Source: Guyanagaster necrorhizus (Eukaryota > Basidiomycota > Agaricomycetes > Agaricales > Physalacriaceae). From it: 64,000 nucleotides of DNA. The stretch is taken from the NCBI RefSeq assembly GCF_019112545.1, contig NW_025064900.1:367765-431764 (forward strand), given 5' to 3'. The notes beneath the pieces were generated by a model. It was given only the letters and a program-made list of their open reading frames with translations. It searched no databases and was not told where the DNA came from. A program made the translations under genes and the position numbers. This document shows positions 1 through 10,167 of the stretch, one piece after another. How positions within the stretch are numbered: position 1 is the first letter of the stretch; the number at the start of each line of letters is the position of its first letter.

Positions 1-269
1 ATCATAGTCTTTTTATTTTTAGCATGTCCTCTTGTAATAGTATTAGTGCATTTAGGGCCAAGTGCTGGGACCTCACATGCAGCCTAACCCCTCTGGTATT
101 AGTCTGTTACTAGGCCATGCACTCTGCTTATTGTTACTCCAGTTTATCATTATGATAGCGAGGTTTCTGTGTGCTCTAGTCCTATTTTCTGTTACATGCT
201 TACTGGCCTGGAATGCGGCCCATGTATTCGCAATTTTCACAATTTTACATGCCTGAACGAGGAGAGGGC

Positions 270-1000
270 GTGTCACCGGTAAAATCCTGCTTGCTTCCAT
301 TCAGTCTGGAGGGATCCCGACCATGTTTTTAATATGGTCTTTTGGTAGAGCCTTCCTTCCAAACCGCTTATGGGTCATCAAGCGATCCAATTCAAGTCGC
401 TTGTTGATCTTCTTTGACCACATATTCTTTATCAATGATTCTGGTGAGAACTTACTGTTGTCTTTATTTATTACTCTTTCATATCGTGCATTTCCAGATA
501 ATTTGTGCCTAGATTGACATAACTACGAGGTAGAACCTTTCCTTACCACTGTTCCGCCTGCCATTTTTGCTTTTAAACACTAGGGCGGCACATGAGAAAA
601 TTGTTGCAGTTGACAGTGGGTGCCAAGGAATGTGTTTCTACGTTCTAGTATCTTTCTCGTGAGTTCCCAGACTTCTTTTTGGCCGGGTGTTGAGCAAGTC
701 GTTAGGTAGGACATGTTCCATACTCTCTCCACAGTTTCCGCAGTGGGAATAGTACGCTCTCTCGTGGTATTCTTGCGCAAATTTCAGTCATTTCTCCCCT
801 ACTCTGCATGCATCATGCATAAGCATCCAGAGGAAATAACGAGTGCTTCTATCAATGTCTTCCGCAGGGCTTTGTACGCCCAACTTTGGGTCATTGCTTG
901 CAGAAAGGCTCCTGTTATTCGTAGTGTGGGTTCGCCTTCAAAGTTTATGGGGTCTTCCTCCCTCCTCCTTCCATGCTCCTCTGTTTGTTAGGCGGTATTG
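270..1000 (-). pseudogene. Decayed LINE-type retrotransposon fragment (RNase H region and C-terminal tail)
   Basis: On the minus strand, several short frames resemble the C-terminal part of basidiomycete non-LTR retrotransposon polyproteins. In order they are: a block near 900-1000 reading LQAMTQSWAYKAL; a block near 610-730 with ETVERVWNMSYLTTCSTPGQ followed by KEVWELTRKI, the Cys/His-poor remnant of the zinc-binding stretch after RNase H; a block near 370-430 with INKRLELDRLMTHKRFGRKA; and a tail near 300 with GIPPD. Frames change between blocks and stops interrupt them, so this is a dead fragment. In living relatives the region belongs to the element's reverse transcriptase/RNase H protein. 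CpG dinucleotides are still present, so this fragment did not undergo the extreme decay seen after 8860. The family assignment rests on remembered motif resemblance and the upstream reverse transcriptase is not visible. Confidence 0.5.
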
Positions 1001-1384
1001 TCATGTCTCTCCGAAGTGCTACTTTTGTCTGTGAACCGTATGTAAATGGTAGACTTCCTGGCGCTGAAGGCCATTTCGAAACCTCAATGGGTTGGTTCGT
1101 TGTCATAGAAATTAATACTTCCGGAGGGAACAAGTGGTCGATATTGATGTTGATGGGCCTGATCGGAGGGAAACATACCGTGTTTATATCTGCAGTTAGG
1201 TATTTTTCATATCGGAAGACCTGCTCGTCGAGAGGGGTTCAATGAAATGCGTTCATCATGGTGCTGGTACGTCAGTGGTACAGATCGGTCGTGCATATGA
1301 AGAGAAAGAGTCTGTGACATGAATAAAAGAGAAAAACGACCACGATAACAGGACGTGAGTAATCATCCGAAGCGATGAACCGAT

Positions 1385-2141
1385 TTACAGAGCCAAAACC
1401 CATCCCAACATCGCCGCCAAAGCACCACCTGAGCCTAGCTCAAGCCTGGAAGCAGAGTTGAGGCTCCCGGTAGAGGATGCAGAAGCAGACCCGGCGGATG
1501 ATGCAGCGACAGAGCGTGACGAGCTGACGCCAGAGGAGATTGCGGATCCCATTCTAGAGGATAGGAGCCGTTAGAAGATGCCATAATAACGTGGATGGGA
1601 TGAAAGCATCGATTCACGTTGTTGCGATCGCCGACGCCGATATCAAGGAAGCGCTATTGCTTGCAGTTGAGCTAGCACTTGTAGATGAGGACGATGCTGC
1701 AGCAACGGAGAAGTCGCCCGTCTGAGCGAAAACATCGTTGATATTCGAAACGTTCACTAGCTGGGTTGTAAAGCCACTCCTGTATCAAGCAAAATCAGTT
1801 ATGCGGTAGATGGAACCCGGAAAGGAGTAGGGAAGAGAGCTACGTCATCGTTCATTACATTGCCCAATCCTGGAGAAACGAAACTGAAGGCATACACACC
1901 CAGTTGGAAGTTCAGGCAACGACAAAGTTATCGACTGTAGGTCTGCATCCACATTGTTCGCAACGGCGAACTGTCGATTGAACCCTTGATTGATCAGTTC
2001 AATAGAGAACGTATCGGGGTCGCCGGCGGACACTGTCCACGTCACTGTGATTGGACCTGCAGAGGAGACGGTAGTGTTCAGGTTATTGACAGTAAGCGCA
2101 TGGACGAAGGGAAGGACAAAAAGAGAGATGAAAGCCAGCAT
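1385..2141 (-). CDS. Small secreted GPI-anchored protein, KNH1/Kre9-like N-terminal domain (three exons)
   Basis: Predicted exons are 2141-1900, 1779-1618 and 1553-1385, joined by GT-AG introns of 120 and 64 bases. Together they make exactly 191 codons including TAA. Residues 1-15 form a signal peptide (MLAFISLFVLPFVHA). The next ~85 residues are a beta-rich domain with the TVTWTVSAGDPDTFSIEL pattern of the Kre9/KNH1-type Ser-Thr-rich wall proteins, and exon 2 carries the typical closing motif VSNINDVFAQTGDFSV. A Ser/Thr/Ala-rich stalk follows, then a small-residue omega region and a hydrophobic tail (GGALAAMLGWVLAL), as expected for GPI anchoring. Members of this family sit in the plasma membrane or wall and are linked to beta-glucan assembly; the function of this copy is inferred only. 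An upstream in-frame ATG at 2186 is disfavoured because a TATA-like site lies just before it and the signal peptide fits the ATG at 2141. Confidence 0.75.
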
Positions 2142-2190
2142 GGTTAATGGGGTTTGGGTGATAGAAAGGGCGACTAAAACCACCAAGCCT

Positions 2191-2199
2191 AATATTTAA
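2191..2199 (-). promoter_or_regulatory. TATA-like core promoter of the GPI-anchored protein gene
   Basis: Reads TTAAATATT on the minus strand, about 50 bases before the ATG at 2141 and only a few bases before the alternative ATG at 2186. This spacing favours the downstream start. Confidence 0.4.
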
Positions 2200-3839
2200 G
2201 CGTTTTGCCACGTGAACACTGGAGCGAGAACCGCTGGCCATCGTCTTCGTGTTGCCATGGTCTTACATATTTAGGCCTGTTCAAGTTCCGAATGGAATCC
2301 TCGGATGCGAAGCAGTGCATTTAAAATACTTGTATGCACACACCATTCGGCATAGAGAGAGAGGTTCGCTTTTGAGGGTAACATTACTGCTTTATTCGGA
2401 TTGAAACATCAATGAAGTTACGCCTGATTCATGAAAGAGAGGTACTTGCCAGTAGGACCGTGCAGAGCTCTGTTCGAGACTATTAAGTCATCTGAAGACA
2501 TATTGAACGGCCTGTTTCTCACGGAGCATGGTTAATAGTACAACATGCGGCGATCGCTTTGACGGTCCTTTGCTAACATTAAGAAGCACAGGTCATGGAA
2601 CTCCAGGAGTTCGAAAATGTACATGGCAGCGAGGCCGATAGCGCATCGAAGGAAGAAATGAGCTTGTAAGATGGTTAGACGTAAATGCGATTATCTTTCG
2701 CAGGACACAAAAGAGGGGCAATACGTCGAGGCCGTATCCCACCGGTCAGTAACCTTGTAGCCGATATACAGGCAGTATCAGCACCTTCGGCTGTTGCCAA
2801 TAGGACGCCACGGCTCTCTCGTCCGTCATCGTCAACCGTACTTTCAACGGATTTACACAAGAAGCGAAAAACTTGATTATACAGGTCGCAGACGGCATGA
2901 CCCTAACCCTAAGAGGGCAGTTTGTCGCCAAGCCTTTCCAGCCCGTTACTGCATTGATAGAGACGCTAGAGTCCTCTTGGTTGTTGGCGTGTTATGCGTA
3001 TAGCGAGGATGGAGGGCGATGGGGTGATCCTTCGAGGCGAATATGGCTGGTGTTCCTAAATTTGAACTTCAAGAGGTCTAGCGTGGCGACAATGGCTAGG
3101 CATCGGTGTGGTGTATATATCCGAGAAAGAGTAGGACCCGTGCTCAAGCACTGAGGCCTGAGGCATAAACCATAGACAGAAAAGAAGCAGTCGAGGTGAA
3201 TATGTCTTGTCTCTGAGGGTCGTTATAAATCATGGATTCATTAACACGATGACTGACACAGTACTTGCGTGATTAGTGATGCGGTGGGCCTGACGGGACA
3301 AGAGGTGTGTAACCGCGCTGTCGTTGCTGTATGAGAGCTCGGTTGGAATAAGAGCGATGTCTGCCATGGGTGAATAAAATCGACTTGCTCTTCACACTCG
3401 ACCGCTGTATTCTATTCAAAGCATTTTAGAAGCCAAAACTACCGAGTGTAGTACAGGATGCTCACCGAAAGTCTTCTATCGTGCAGCAACAGCATGTCGG
3501 TCTGATTTAGTGCATACTTCTTCGAATCCTTAGTGATGAAAGAGTAAAGTATGGAAGCTCATACCATTTCAGACATCGAAGGCGAGAATGTAGTAGTTGA
3601 TTACGCTCTACTCATCGACTCGAGCAATGGGCTCCTCCCCTTTCCACGTCCAAAAGTTGGATCATATGGCTACCAAAACGTCGATTGTCCAGGTACAGGC
3701 CTAGAAAAATCGTGATAAGCGCTTTTTCGGCGCGGAGAAAGAGACCACACACAGGAACCCTGGATGCCAGAGAACGGCGACGGTGTCTCCAGAGAAAAAC
3801 CTGCGATCCTGAATACCAAGGTGGAGGTCACTACCGCGC
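2200..3839. other. Intergenic stretch without recognisable genes
   Basis: CpG-normal DNA with only short open frames. The longest, 93 codons at 2873-3154 (+), matches nothing I recognise and has no convincing partner exon. A chance-length CCCTAACCCTAA stretch lies near 2900. Confidence 0.5.
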
Positions 3840-4500
3840 AGCTGGGCACACAACCAAGTAATTTACTCGTACAACGCTGTAGAGTTCGGTATCGTGCATC
3901 CAAGTGGCGATGATGGTGGTAAGAAGTCAACAATGATGCCGGTGTCAATACGGTCCTGAATTTCCTTCTCGACACCACCATTTCCGAAGGCAAGGACCTC
4001 AATCTCGACGATGGCGACGATAATTCGCATATCTACCATGATATTCTAAGCCTGTCCTGCAGCAGGCCCCATTCTCATGAAAAGCCTCAACAAGGCCGAC
4101 GGTACCACCGTCGTGCAGGCTCAGTGCGCGATCAGTCTTCCAAAACCAAAAGCGAGCTCGTAAGTCTCCTTTTTCCTCCATCCTATCTATCTGGCAAGTA
4201 TTCACAGCGCCTGGACAATTCCTAGTCGCGCATATATGCGCTAAAATTCCCGATTTTTCGGATACTCATGGACTGTCGACGGCAAGGGATGGCTGTAATG
4301 ACCGCAGCGATGCTCAGGGAAGCGATGAGAGATAGCATCATCGAAGGCTGGATTGGTACGTTCCGACTTCTTGTTTCTGTCGTCACTGGCTCATTCATCC
4401 GCATTCAGTGCTTCACGAGCACCGAAATCCTTGAGTCCGATTCAGCACGTACCGATCCTCGGGGACAGACACTCTTCCTACATAGATGTCGACTCGCAGC
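3840..4500. repeat. Repeat block U, copy 1
   Basis: This block recurs, diverged, at 49480-49830 (+), 52540-53100 (inverted) and 55200-55960 (inverted), with a short remnant at about 7185-7260 in the left arm and its mirror near 61505-61570. Shared landmarks are a gcgcatatatg box, a GCCGACG-rich stretch, and a possible 53-base intron here at 4356-4408 (gtacgttccg to attcag) whose flanks are conserved in the other copies. A minus-strand frame at about 3850-4020 (EIEVLAFGNGGVEKEIQDRI) looks protein-like and is partly echoed at 53010-53060 (+), so the true coding strand is unclear. In the other copies the block lies upstream of, or between, members of the membrane-protein family. I do not recognise the product; it may be an eroded gene or a conserved upstream region. 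Confidence 0.4.
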
Positions 4501-5167
4501 TTAGTGCCCGTACTAACGACAGATGGCCTTTTTTCCCGCTCTACTACATCTTTCCGCCCGCTGTCGTAGATCCCTGATGACGCCAACTCAGCAGGAGCGT
4601 GAAATGCCGCATATATCCATCCAGTCGTGATTGTGGATGAGGTGGACAAATATTGGAAGACAACCAAGATTCACGACCTCGGTAACAGTATCTCCTGTCA
4701 TTGCGCACTGTAACTTTTTCTCATGTCGAGCACAGGTAACTGAGGATGACTCGCATCATCATTGAACAAATTTGCACGTTACATGGTGTCATGGGGAATG
4801 ATACGCAAGCCGGTTGGATACAGAGCAACATACAGGATTCAGTTCAGTCTGTCAAAGAACGGACCGCATAGAAGGCCCCCCATTCCAAAGGCGATGTAGT
4901 TGGTTTTCTTAATTATCAGCTTAGTTCCATCGATACTGATCGCAGCGCCAGCCAATCACGTCTAAACCCCCCCATAACGTCAGCTCATTCATGAGAATGA
5001 CCGCGTTAAGGGTGACAAAATATGGAAAAAGTCAGACGGTGAATTTTTACGTTGATGGGATGTACCCGCAGTCCCAAGGTCGCGCCTTGTAGTGTGCCAA
5101 AAATGTCCATCTCCAGGTACGCTAATTTTGTATTTGCGTATCAGTCGTCTTGATAATCACATCTCTT
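4501..5167. other. Intergenic stretch
   Basis: CpG-normal. No gene, RNA or repeat recognised before the inverted arm begins at 5168. Confidence 0.5.
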
Positions 5168-5858
5168 TACAGAGAACGTCCCAATATTCCGCTCTGATGG
5201 CGGCTAGTAGTCCTCATTATCATCGTCAAAAATGGTGACGGTGATGGCATATCGAGCCTCATTCACGCAGTTTTCAGCTGAGGGTTTCGGATACCGAAAA
5301 TTTGACCTTGTCAACGGCTTTCAATGATAATCGGCTTCTAGACTGTAGAACGTATGATCGTTCTGAAGGGCGCTACTCGTGATTTCAGGGAGATTGATCC
5401 GCGCCCAAGATACTTAGTTGCCAGTTAGTAATGTTACGTTGTTCTGATGCTTTGCTCACTCATGAACAGTATCACCCGCAAACTCATTGCTGTGAACGCA
5501 GTTTGATACTGAGAGTCTTTCGTAAATCGAATTGACGCCTGGCGCCCGTCAAAATCTCTTTACGCTTCACTGAGGTTCAGGTGTTTTGACGCCAGCGCAC
5601 TGCGGATACGAGTGATGTATGGACGATATCGTTCAACTTAAGCGTCAGCGTAAACTTCCCTGCTTTGAGCGGTCGTGCAGGGGCGTTCGTGGCGCTGACA
5701 GCTGCATTGAGGGGTAGTTTCGGTGACAATGAACGATTTAGGCAGGCCGGAAACGCGAGGTGGGTATTTTTCGTGGCTCATTCTTTGTGGAAGGCTGCAT
5801 TACAATTTAGCAGCGTCACGTGGCCGCGCGGCGTACACACCATCATGAGCTGCCTAGG
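5168..5858. other. Upstream region of gene copy A
   Basis: No gene of its own. It contains two GACGCC-centred elements (about 5536-5590) in opposite orientation around a TTTACGCTTCACTGAGG core, related to the TTTTGACGCCAGG found upstream of copy B. The same sequence is present, inverted, in the right arm, so the small open frames here are kept in both copies by identity rather than by evident coding constraint. Confidence 0.4.
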
Positions 5859-5864
5859 TATATA
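5859..5864 (+). promoter_or_regulatory. TATA box of gene copy A
   Basis: TATATA lies 46 bases before the ATG at 5910, with the exact mirror at 62887-62892 before A'. It sits downstream of the longer-frame ATG at 5820, which supports the family-aligned start at 5910. Confidence 0.5.
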
Positions 5865-5909
5865 CCTTCAAATCCTTCTCTCTGCCCCAACATCCACCAC
5901 GCCCCGGTT

Positions 5910-6740
5910 ATGTTCAGTACTTCCTCTATCTCTGGTCATATCACCCTCGAATCTGCGGGGCTCATCGCTCTCGCCGACCTCTCCGATGTCGCATTGAGGA
6001 CGGCTCTGACAGGAACGGCCTCATACCTTGACGTCCTCGTCCTTGCACCAGGCATGCATCAGCAGCAATCCGCAGTCAAAATCAATGACGGCGAATTGCC
6101 AGACACCGCCTCGATGACAAATGGATACATCTTCCGACTGGAGAATCCTGCTACCGTCCACTACCTACGGCACATTGGCCGTATTGGCCAACTCGTCACC
6201 GCTCATGTATCTCCAAAACCTCCCTGCAGGTTGAATCCATTCACGAACCGTTTCTTCAAGATCGACTTATCCCCCCACATCACCCCGGTCTTCGTCACCG
6301 GGATTCACGCCACGCTGTTGTACCTAACCTGCCCGATACTCACTATCGTTGTCTCCGCACTTCTGGGCGCTATCAGAGATTGGTGGGCATTTGGGGTTTT
6401 GGGAATGCTTGTGTTGACTAGGTTTATAAATGTGGTCGTTATCAAGCGGAGAAGCAAGGAGGGATGGAAAGGCAAGAAAGAGCCGGGTGTCGAGGGCGAT
6501 ATCTTCATACTTCTGAGTCAGGATCGCTGGGTTCGTTTGCAAGGATTAGTGGACGATCTGAAGGCGGTGACGGCAGGCCAATGGTTGCGGGGTGAGACTG
6601 CAGAAGAGGGATTTTCCGTAGGGTTCGCTACGCTGTTGGTCTATGCGTGCGCCGCGCTTGCGGGAAACGCATCGACGGTGGGAAGCCTGCACATCGCCTG
6701 CTTGTTGCTCTCCTCTCCTGCTCTATGCCACTTTTCTTAA
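5910..6740 (+). CDS. Multi-pass membrane protein family, copy A (C-terminally truncated)
   Basis: 276 codons from the family-aligned start MFSTSSISGHITLE; the frame stays open upstream to 5820 but a TATA box lies between. Conserved blocks in order: AGLIALADLSDVALRTALTG, the LAPGMHQQQ motif, the FRLENPATVHYL stretch, two closely spaced hydrophobic segments (about residues 140-200), the soluble block ILLSQDRWVRLQGLVDDLK followed by VTAGQWL, and one more hydrophobic segment ending at CLLLSSPALCHFS. Copies B, E and F continue for about 50 more residues (final membrane segment plus a cytosolic tail), so this copy has lost its C-terminus. A' at 62011-62841 ends at the same place, so the truncation predates the duplication. 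About ten residue differences separate A from A', several explained by CpG transitions. Function unknown; probably an integral membrane protein. Confidence 0.7.
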   Translation: MFSTSSISGHITLESAGLIALADLSDVALRTALTGTASYLDVLVLAPGMHQQQSAVKINDGELPDTASMTNGYIFRLENPATVHYLRHIGRIGQLVTAHVSPKPPCRLNPFTNRFFKIDLSPHITPVFVTGIHATLLYLTCPILTIVVSALLGAIRDWWAFGVLGMLVLTRFINVVVIKRRSKEGWKGKKEPGVEGDIFILLSQDRWVRLQGLVDDLKAVTAGQWLRGETAEEGFSVGFATLLVYACAALAGNASTVGSLHIACLLLSSPALCHFS

Positions 6741-6825
6741 ATGGACGAGTTACTGTAGACAGTTCAAGAAAGTGGGCATATACTGCTATAGAAGACGTCG
6801 GCGCGTACTCATTCTGTTCCGCAAG

Positions 6826-7086
6826 TCAGATATCCTCATTCGGCTTTAGGTAATTCCATCGATGAAGTTCTATGCGATCCCAAACCTGTGCAGGATGGTT
6901 CAGGCCAAAATGCGCGGTGTCTCTGAAGCTGGAGAATGTCATCCTTGCCTCTCTCTCCTTCAAAGATTTCATTTCACGGCGGCTGGTCGTTATCCTTATG
7001 TGATCATCGTTGCTGAGATGAGCGATTCCCATGCCCACATGTCGATCTTCATTATCGCAGATTTCCAGCGAGGAGGTTTTCGACAT
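6826..7086 (-). CDS. Hypothetical 86-residue protein, convergent to copy A
   Basis: Begins MSKTSSLEICDNE and ends WNYLKPNEDI; highly charged, no membrane segment, no family recognised. It lies tail to tail with copy A (86-base gap). The same frame is intact in the other arm at 61665-61925 with only a few replacements (Gly/Asp, Val/Met). Conservation in two arms that are nearly identical anyway is weak evidence for coding. Confidence 0.35.
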   Translation of the reverse strand: MSKTSSLEICDNEDRHVGMGIAHLSNDDHIRITTSRREMKSLKEREARMTFSSFRDTAHFGLNHPAQVWDRIELHRWNYLKPNEDI

Positions 7087-7790
7087 GTAAACGTATGAAC
7101 AGCAAAGCATATACTGCCATCATAACACGCAGCTTCCTGAACATGCATTTTTCACATTTACAAGCTTCCGAACATAGGACGAATATATAGGGCGCCAGTT
7201 TCATTGATGCCGATATACGCCAGCCTGGCTTTCAATGCCACCACGACGTCCCAAAGCTTTGCCTCCTCATGGGAAAAGGGATTCCATGAGCGCACAGCTG
7301 CTCTTCACCAGAAGCCTTGACCTGTGGTCCGATTTCACACCACTCTGATAGGTTGATGCCAACCGTGGCACAAGCATCAGACGCCCCCCTTTTCGTGGCC
7401 AAACTGATCCGCTAAAGGATGGTATTTTGACGCCAGGGGGCGCCAAACACGCACGCATTGGTGGAAGATCCTTACATCCATCGTTCTTCTAACTAACCAC
7501 CAACTAAGGTTTCGGTTCGCTTTGAGCTTTCTGCCGATGGTGGTCTGTGACGATCACTAGCGGGATTAAGGATTAACATCGGGGGCAGTGAGTCATAATG
7601 AACTGGCTGGGCGTTTCGTCAGCACGAGGCCGTCATTCTTTCGCGTTACTTCTGTATCTCACGGCCAGCATTGTTCCCGTCCTTCTCGGGGCAACTAGAA
7701 CACGTTCACTATACCCATCATCGTGCACACGCTATTTTACTCGGCCTTGGTCCCTTCCTCTTGTTTTCCAACTACCATTAGATTCCGCCC
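7087..7790. other. Upstream region of gene copy B
   Basis: Contains a short U-block remnant (about 7185-7260, gcgccagtttcattgatgcc), the element GGTATTTTGACGCCAGG near 7422, a TGTGACGATCACTAG box near 7547 and TCATAATGAACTGGCTGGGC near 7593. The last three recur in order upstream of other B-type copies (55115-55330 minus, 52245-52330 minus, 61120-61330 minus), so they are candidate shared promoter elements. The small frames at 7267-7458 and 7598-7966 look like shadows. Confidence 0.4.
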
Positions 7791-8822
7791 ATGTTCAAAA
7801 ATTCCTTTATTTCGGGCCGTGTCACCCTCGAAGCCGCGGGTCTAGTCGCCCTCGCAGATCTCTCGACTGTCGCGATGAGGACAGCCCTGACGGGCACAGC
7901 CTCCTACATCGACGCTCTCGTCCTCGCACCAGGAATGCATCAACAGCAATCTGCCGACGAGGTTAATCGCGGTGAAACGCCGATAACGGGTGCGATGACT
8001 AGCGGATACTTCTTCCATGTGGAGAATCCCGCTACTGTCAGGTACCTACAAACCATTGGGTGCACCGGTCACCTTGTTACCGCCCACGTATCCCCAAACC
8101 CCTCCTTCAATAGCATGCTATCCAGAAACAATCGCCTAATCCAGTCCTTTGTAGTCGCTGGGATTCCTGCAGCTCTGCTTTATCTCCTGTGTCCCGTATT
8201 GACTATTGCTGTGTTTGCGCTACTGGGCGCTATTCAGGACTGGTGGGCATTCGGGGTGCTGTGGATGCTTGTGATAGCCAGGTCAATCAATGTGGTCGTC
8301 GTCAAGCAGAGAAGTGTGAAAGGATGGAAAGGTGCGAAAGAGAGAAGTGAGATAGGTGATCTCTTAATTCTTTTGAGCCAAGATCGCTGGGTGCGCTTGA
8401 AGGGGTCAGTAGATGATCTCAAAGCTGTGACCGCAGGCCAGTGGTTGCAAGAGATGTCTGACATGGAGAGCTTTGCCGTTGCATTTGCGACGTTGCTGGT
8501 CTACATGTGTGCTGCTCTTGCTGGTAACGCATCCAGGGTGGGGAGCCTGCTTATCGCATGCCTCCTCTTGTGCTCTGTCGCTCTCTTGGGTCTTTGCAAC
8601 TCATTGACCAATTGTTTGCAAATGTACGATTGCGTTGTTCGTGTAGAAGGAGAGCCGAAGCAATACAAACGGAGACTGGATATGGCAGCAGACCTCATTG
8701 TGGAATCTGGGAGGAGGGACTGGGCAATTGACATAGGGCTGGTTAAGCATGATGAAGTGGATACTGTCATCGAGAAATATAGATTGCAGTCAAACAGAAC
8801 TGGGTCCTCAGATACCACCTAG
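7791..8822 (+). CDS. Multi-pass membrane protein family, copy B (full length)
   Basis: 343 residues starting MFKNSFISGRVTLEAAGLVA. It shows the whole family architecture: N-terminal ALADLSTVAMRTALTG; LAPGMHQQQSADEVNRGE; a block around FHVENPATVRYLQTIG; membrane segments at about residues 120-150 and 155-175; the soluble block ILLSQDRWVRLKGSVDDLK and VTAGQWL (about 205-225); membrane segments at about 230-250 and 255-280; and a cytosolic tail with LQMYDCVVRVEGEPKQYKRR and RDWAIDIGLVKHDEV. No introns are needed. The frame is open and CpG-normal although CpG-free decayed DNA starts within 40 bases of its stop. Its counterpart in the other arm (60824-61107) is a fragment. Function unknown; the family is not one I can name. 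Confidence 0.8.
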   Translation: MFKNSFISGRVTLEAAGLVALADLSTVAMRTALTGTASYIDALVLAPGMHQQQSADEVNRGETPITGAMTSGYFFHVENPATVRYLQTIGCTGHLVTAHVSPNPSFNSMLSRNNRLIQSFVVAGIPAALLYLLCPVLTIAVFALLGAIQDWWAFGVLWMLVIARSINVVVVKQRSVKGWKGAKERSEIGDLLILLSQDRWVRLKGSVDDLKAVTAGQWLQEMSDMESFAVAFATLLVYMCAALAGNASRVGSLLIACLLLCSVALLGLCNSLTNCLQMYDCVVRVEGEPKQYKRRLDMAADLIVESGRRDWAIDIGLVKHDEVDTVIEKYRLQSNRTGSSDTT

Positions 8823-10167
8823 TCTCAAAGTGTTATCTATCATCTTTTGATATCTAGTAACTGTGGTTCTTTCTTGTGGCCAGCCATTTTTCTGTCTCAT
8901 ATATCATTGCTTAGGAAATTCATTTATTGACAATCTCCATGCAGTTATCATAAAAGTGTATAGGTTTCATCCAATTCTACATGGATGCAACTTCACTACT
9001 AGTATTTACAAACTTTTGACCATTTCTCTGCATAGGCTAGAGAAGAAATGGGGACAAGCTTATGACCAATGGCTAGGATTTGCGATGATATCTTGAGATT
9101 AGTGCTATCTCCTCCCATGCACACCCCAATGTAAGCCCTTCCTTTCAGAAGCAATAATACTGACAGTGGATGAAAGGTGAATCATAGTTTTTGTATAGTT
9201 ATGGAATGTGCCCAATCTCAAGATCATCTTCATTAAATGAAGTTGAGATGCTTGCTGCTGTGTGTGAGTGGATATTAATTATATTGATGATAGCTTCAGT
9301 ATTCTCATACTTCTTATGATGGCTGATAGTCCTCACTCTGTCACTGAGATAGATCACCTACTGCTGACCTTAAGCTTTTACTTAGAAGATATGAATAATC
9401 CATGGAAACATCAAAATCTCAGCAGATTTTTGCATCCAAACCAGTATATGAACTAAAGCAGTGCTATACAACATCTAGCAGCTTCTTGACACATGGAATT
9501 TTCATACTATAGCTCATTGCAATTTCAGAGTGCTGGTTTAACTGAGGCCATAATGTGCAGCAGATAGAGACTATTACATTCAGTCAGTGGTTTGTTAACA
9601 TGTGTGATATAGGTATGGACACACAGTTGCTACTATCATGGTATCTGTAGAATCAGATTTGATGTCACACCACTCAGACAAAATCTCATACACATACACA
9701 CCATCTAAACATGACACTGCTGGTGTCTATCTGGTATTATTCACAGCCAACCTGCCTCATTGAGAAATAATTCTTTCAGTGCATACACACTATCAATATG
9801 AGCAGAAGAGAAAGATTACAGCCCTCTTTATGGTCTGCATCTTGTTCCACATACTCCACCAATTTGGTAAACTGACAGTAAGGCTGATAATAGATGATAG
9901 GTTAATAGCAAATGTGAGGCTTTTGGATCTTTGTGAGCACTATAAGAGCCATGCACATGTGACTGATGAAAGGAAAGGTTGTTGCTACTGAATGAGCTAT
10001 GCAGGAGATGTCCAATCATGATGTTGCAAATGTTGGCAGCAACATCATGCAGTTTATTTACTGCTTGGTATCTTCCCCAAATCTGCCAGAACACATTTTC
10101 CACACCAAGATAACATCATTAAAAGCTATGGCCTCATTCATTCTCATCTTTTCAGCTCTTGTCATGT
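8823..10167. other. CpG-depleted decayed DNA, left rim of the silent domain
   Basis: From about 8860 CpG essentially vanishes while base composition shifts to TG/CA. No long frame and no identifiable element. It probably derives from family-gene flanks (gatgtcacaccactca near 9660 resembles the B upstream region), but similarity is too eroded to align by eye. Confidence 0.5.

Larger units (their letters stand above)
5168..7644. repeat. Left arm of near-identical inverted repeat (2.48 kb)
   Basis: Matches the reverse complement of 61108-63582 base for base over most of its length; the arms are 2477 and 2475 bases. The left arm begins with tacagagaacgtccc, whose mirror runs straight into the N gap at 63583, so the real arm may be longer. 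It carries membrane-protein gene copy A, a convergent 86-codon frame, and the start of the B-gene upstream region. At 7644 the right arm jumps to the position equivalent to 8104, having lost about 459 bases, and similarity then continues to about 8393. Confidence 0.95.

Noticed and set aside
2895..2915. CCCTAACCCTAA stretch resembling telomere repeat
   Set aside because: Only two units; no array, no neighbouring subtelomeric repeat. Chance occurrence cannot be excluded.
5665..5997. 110-codon frame overlapping the start of copy A (mirror 62754-63086)
   Set aside because: Different frame from the conserved protein, covers the TATA box; present in both arms only because they are nearly identical.
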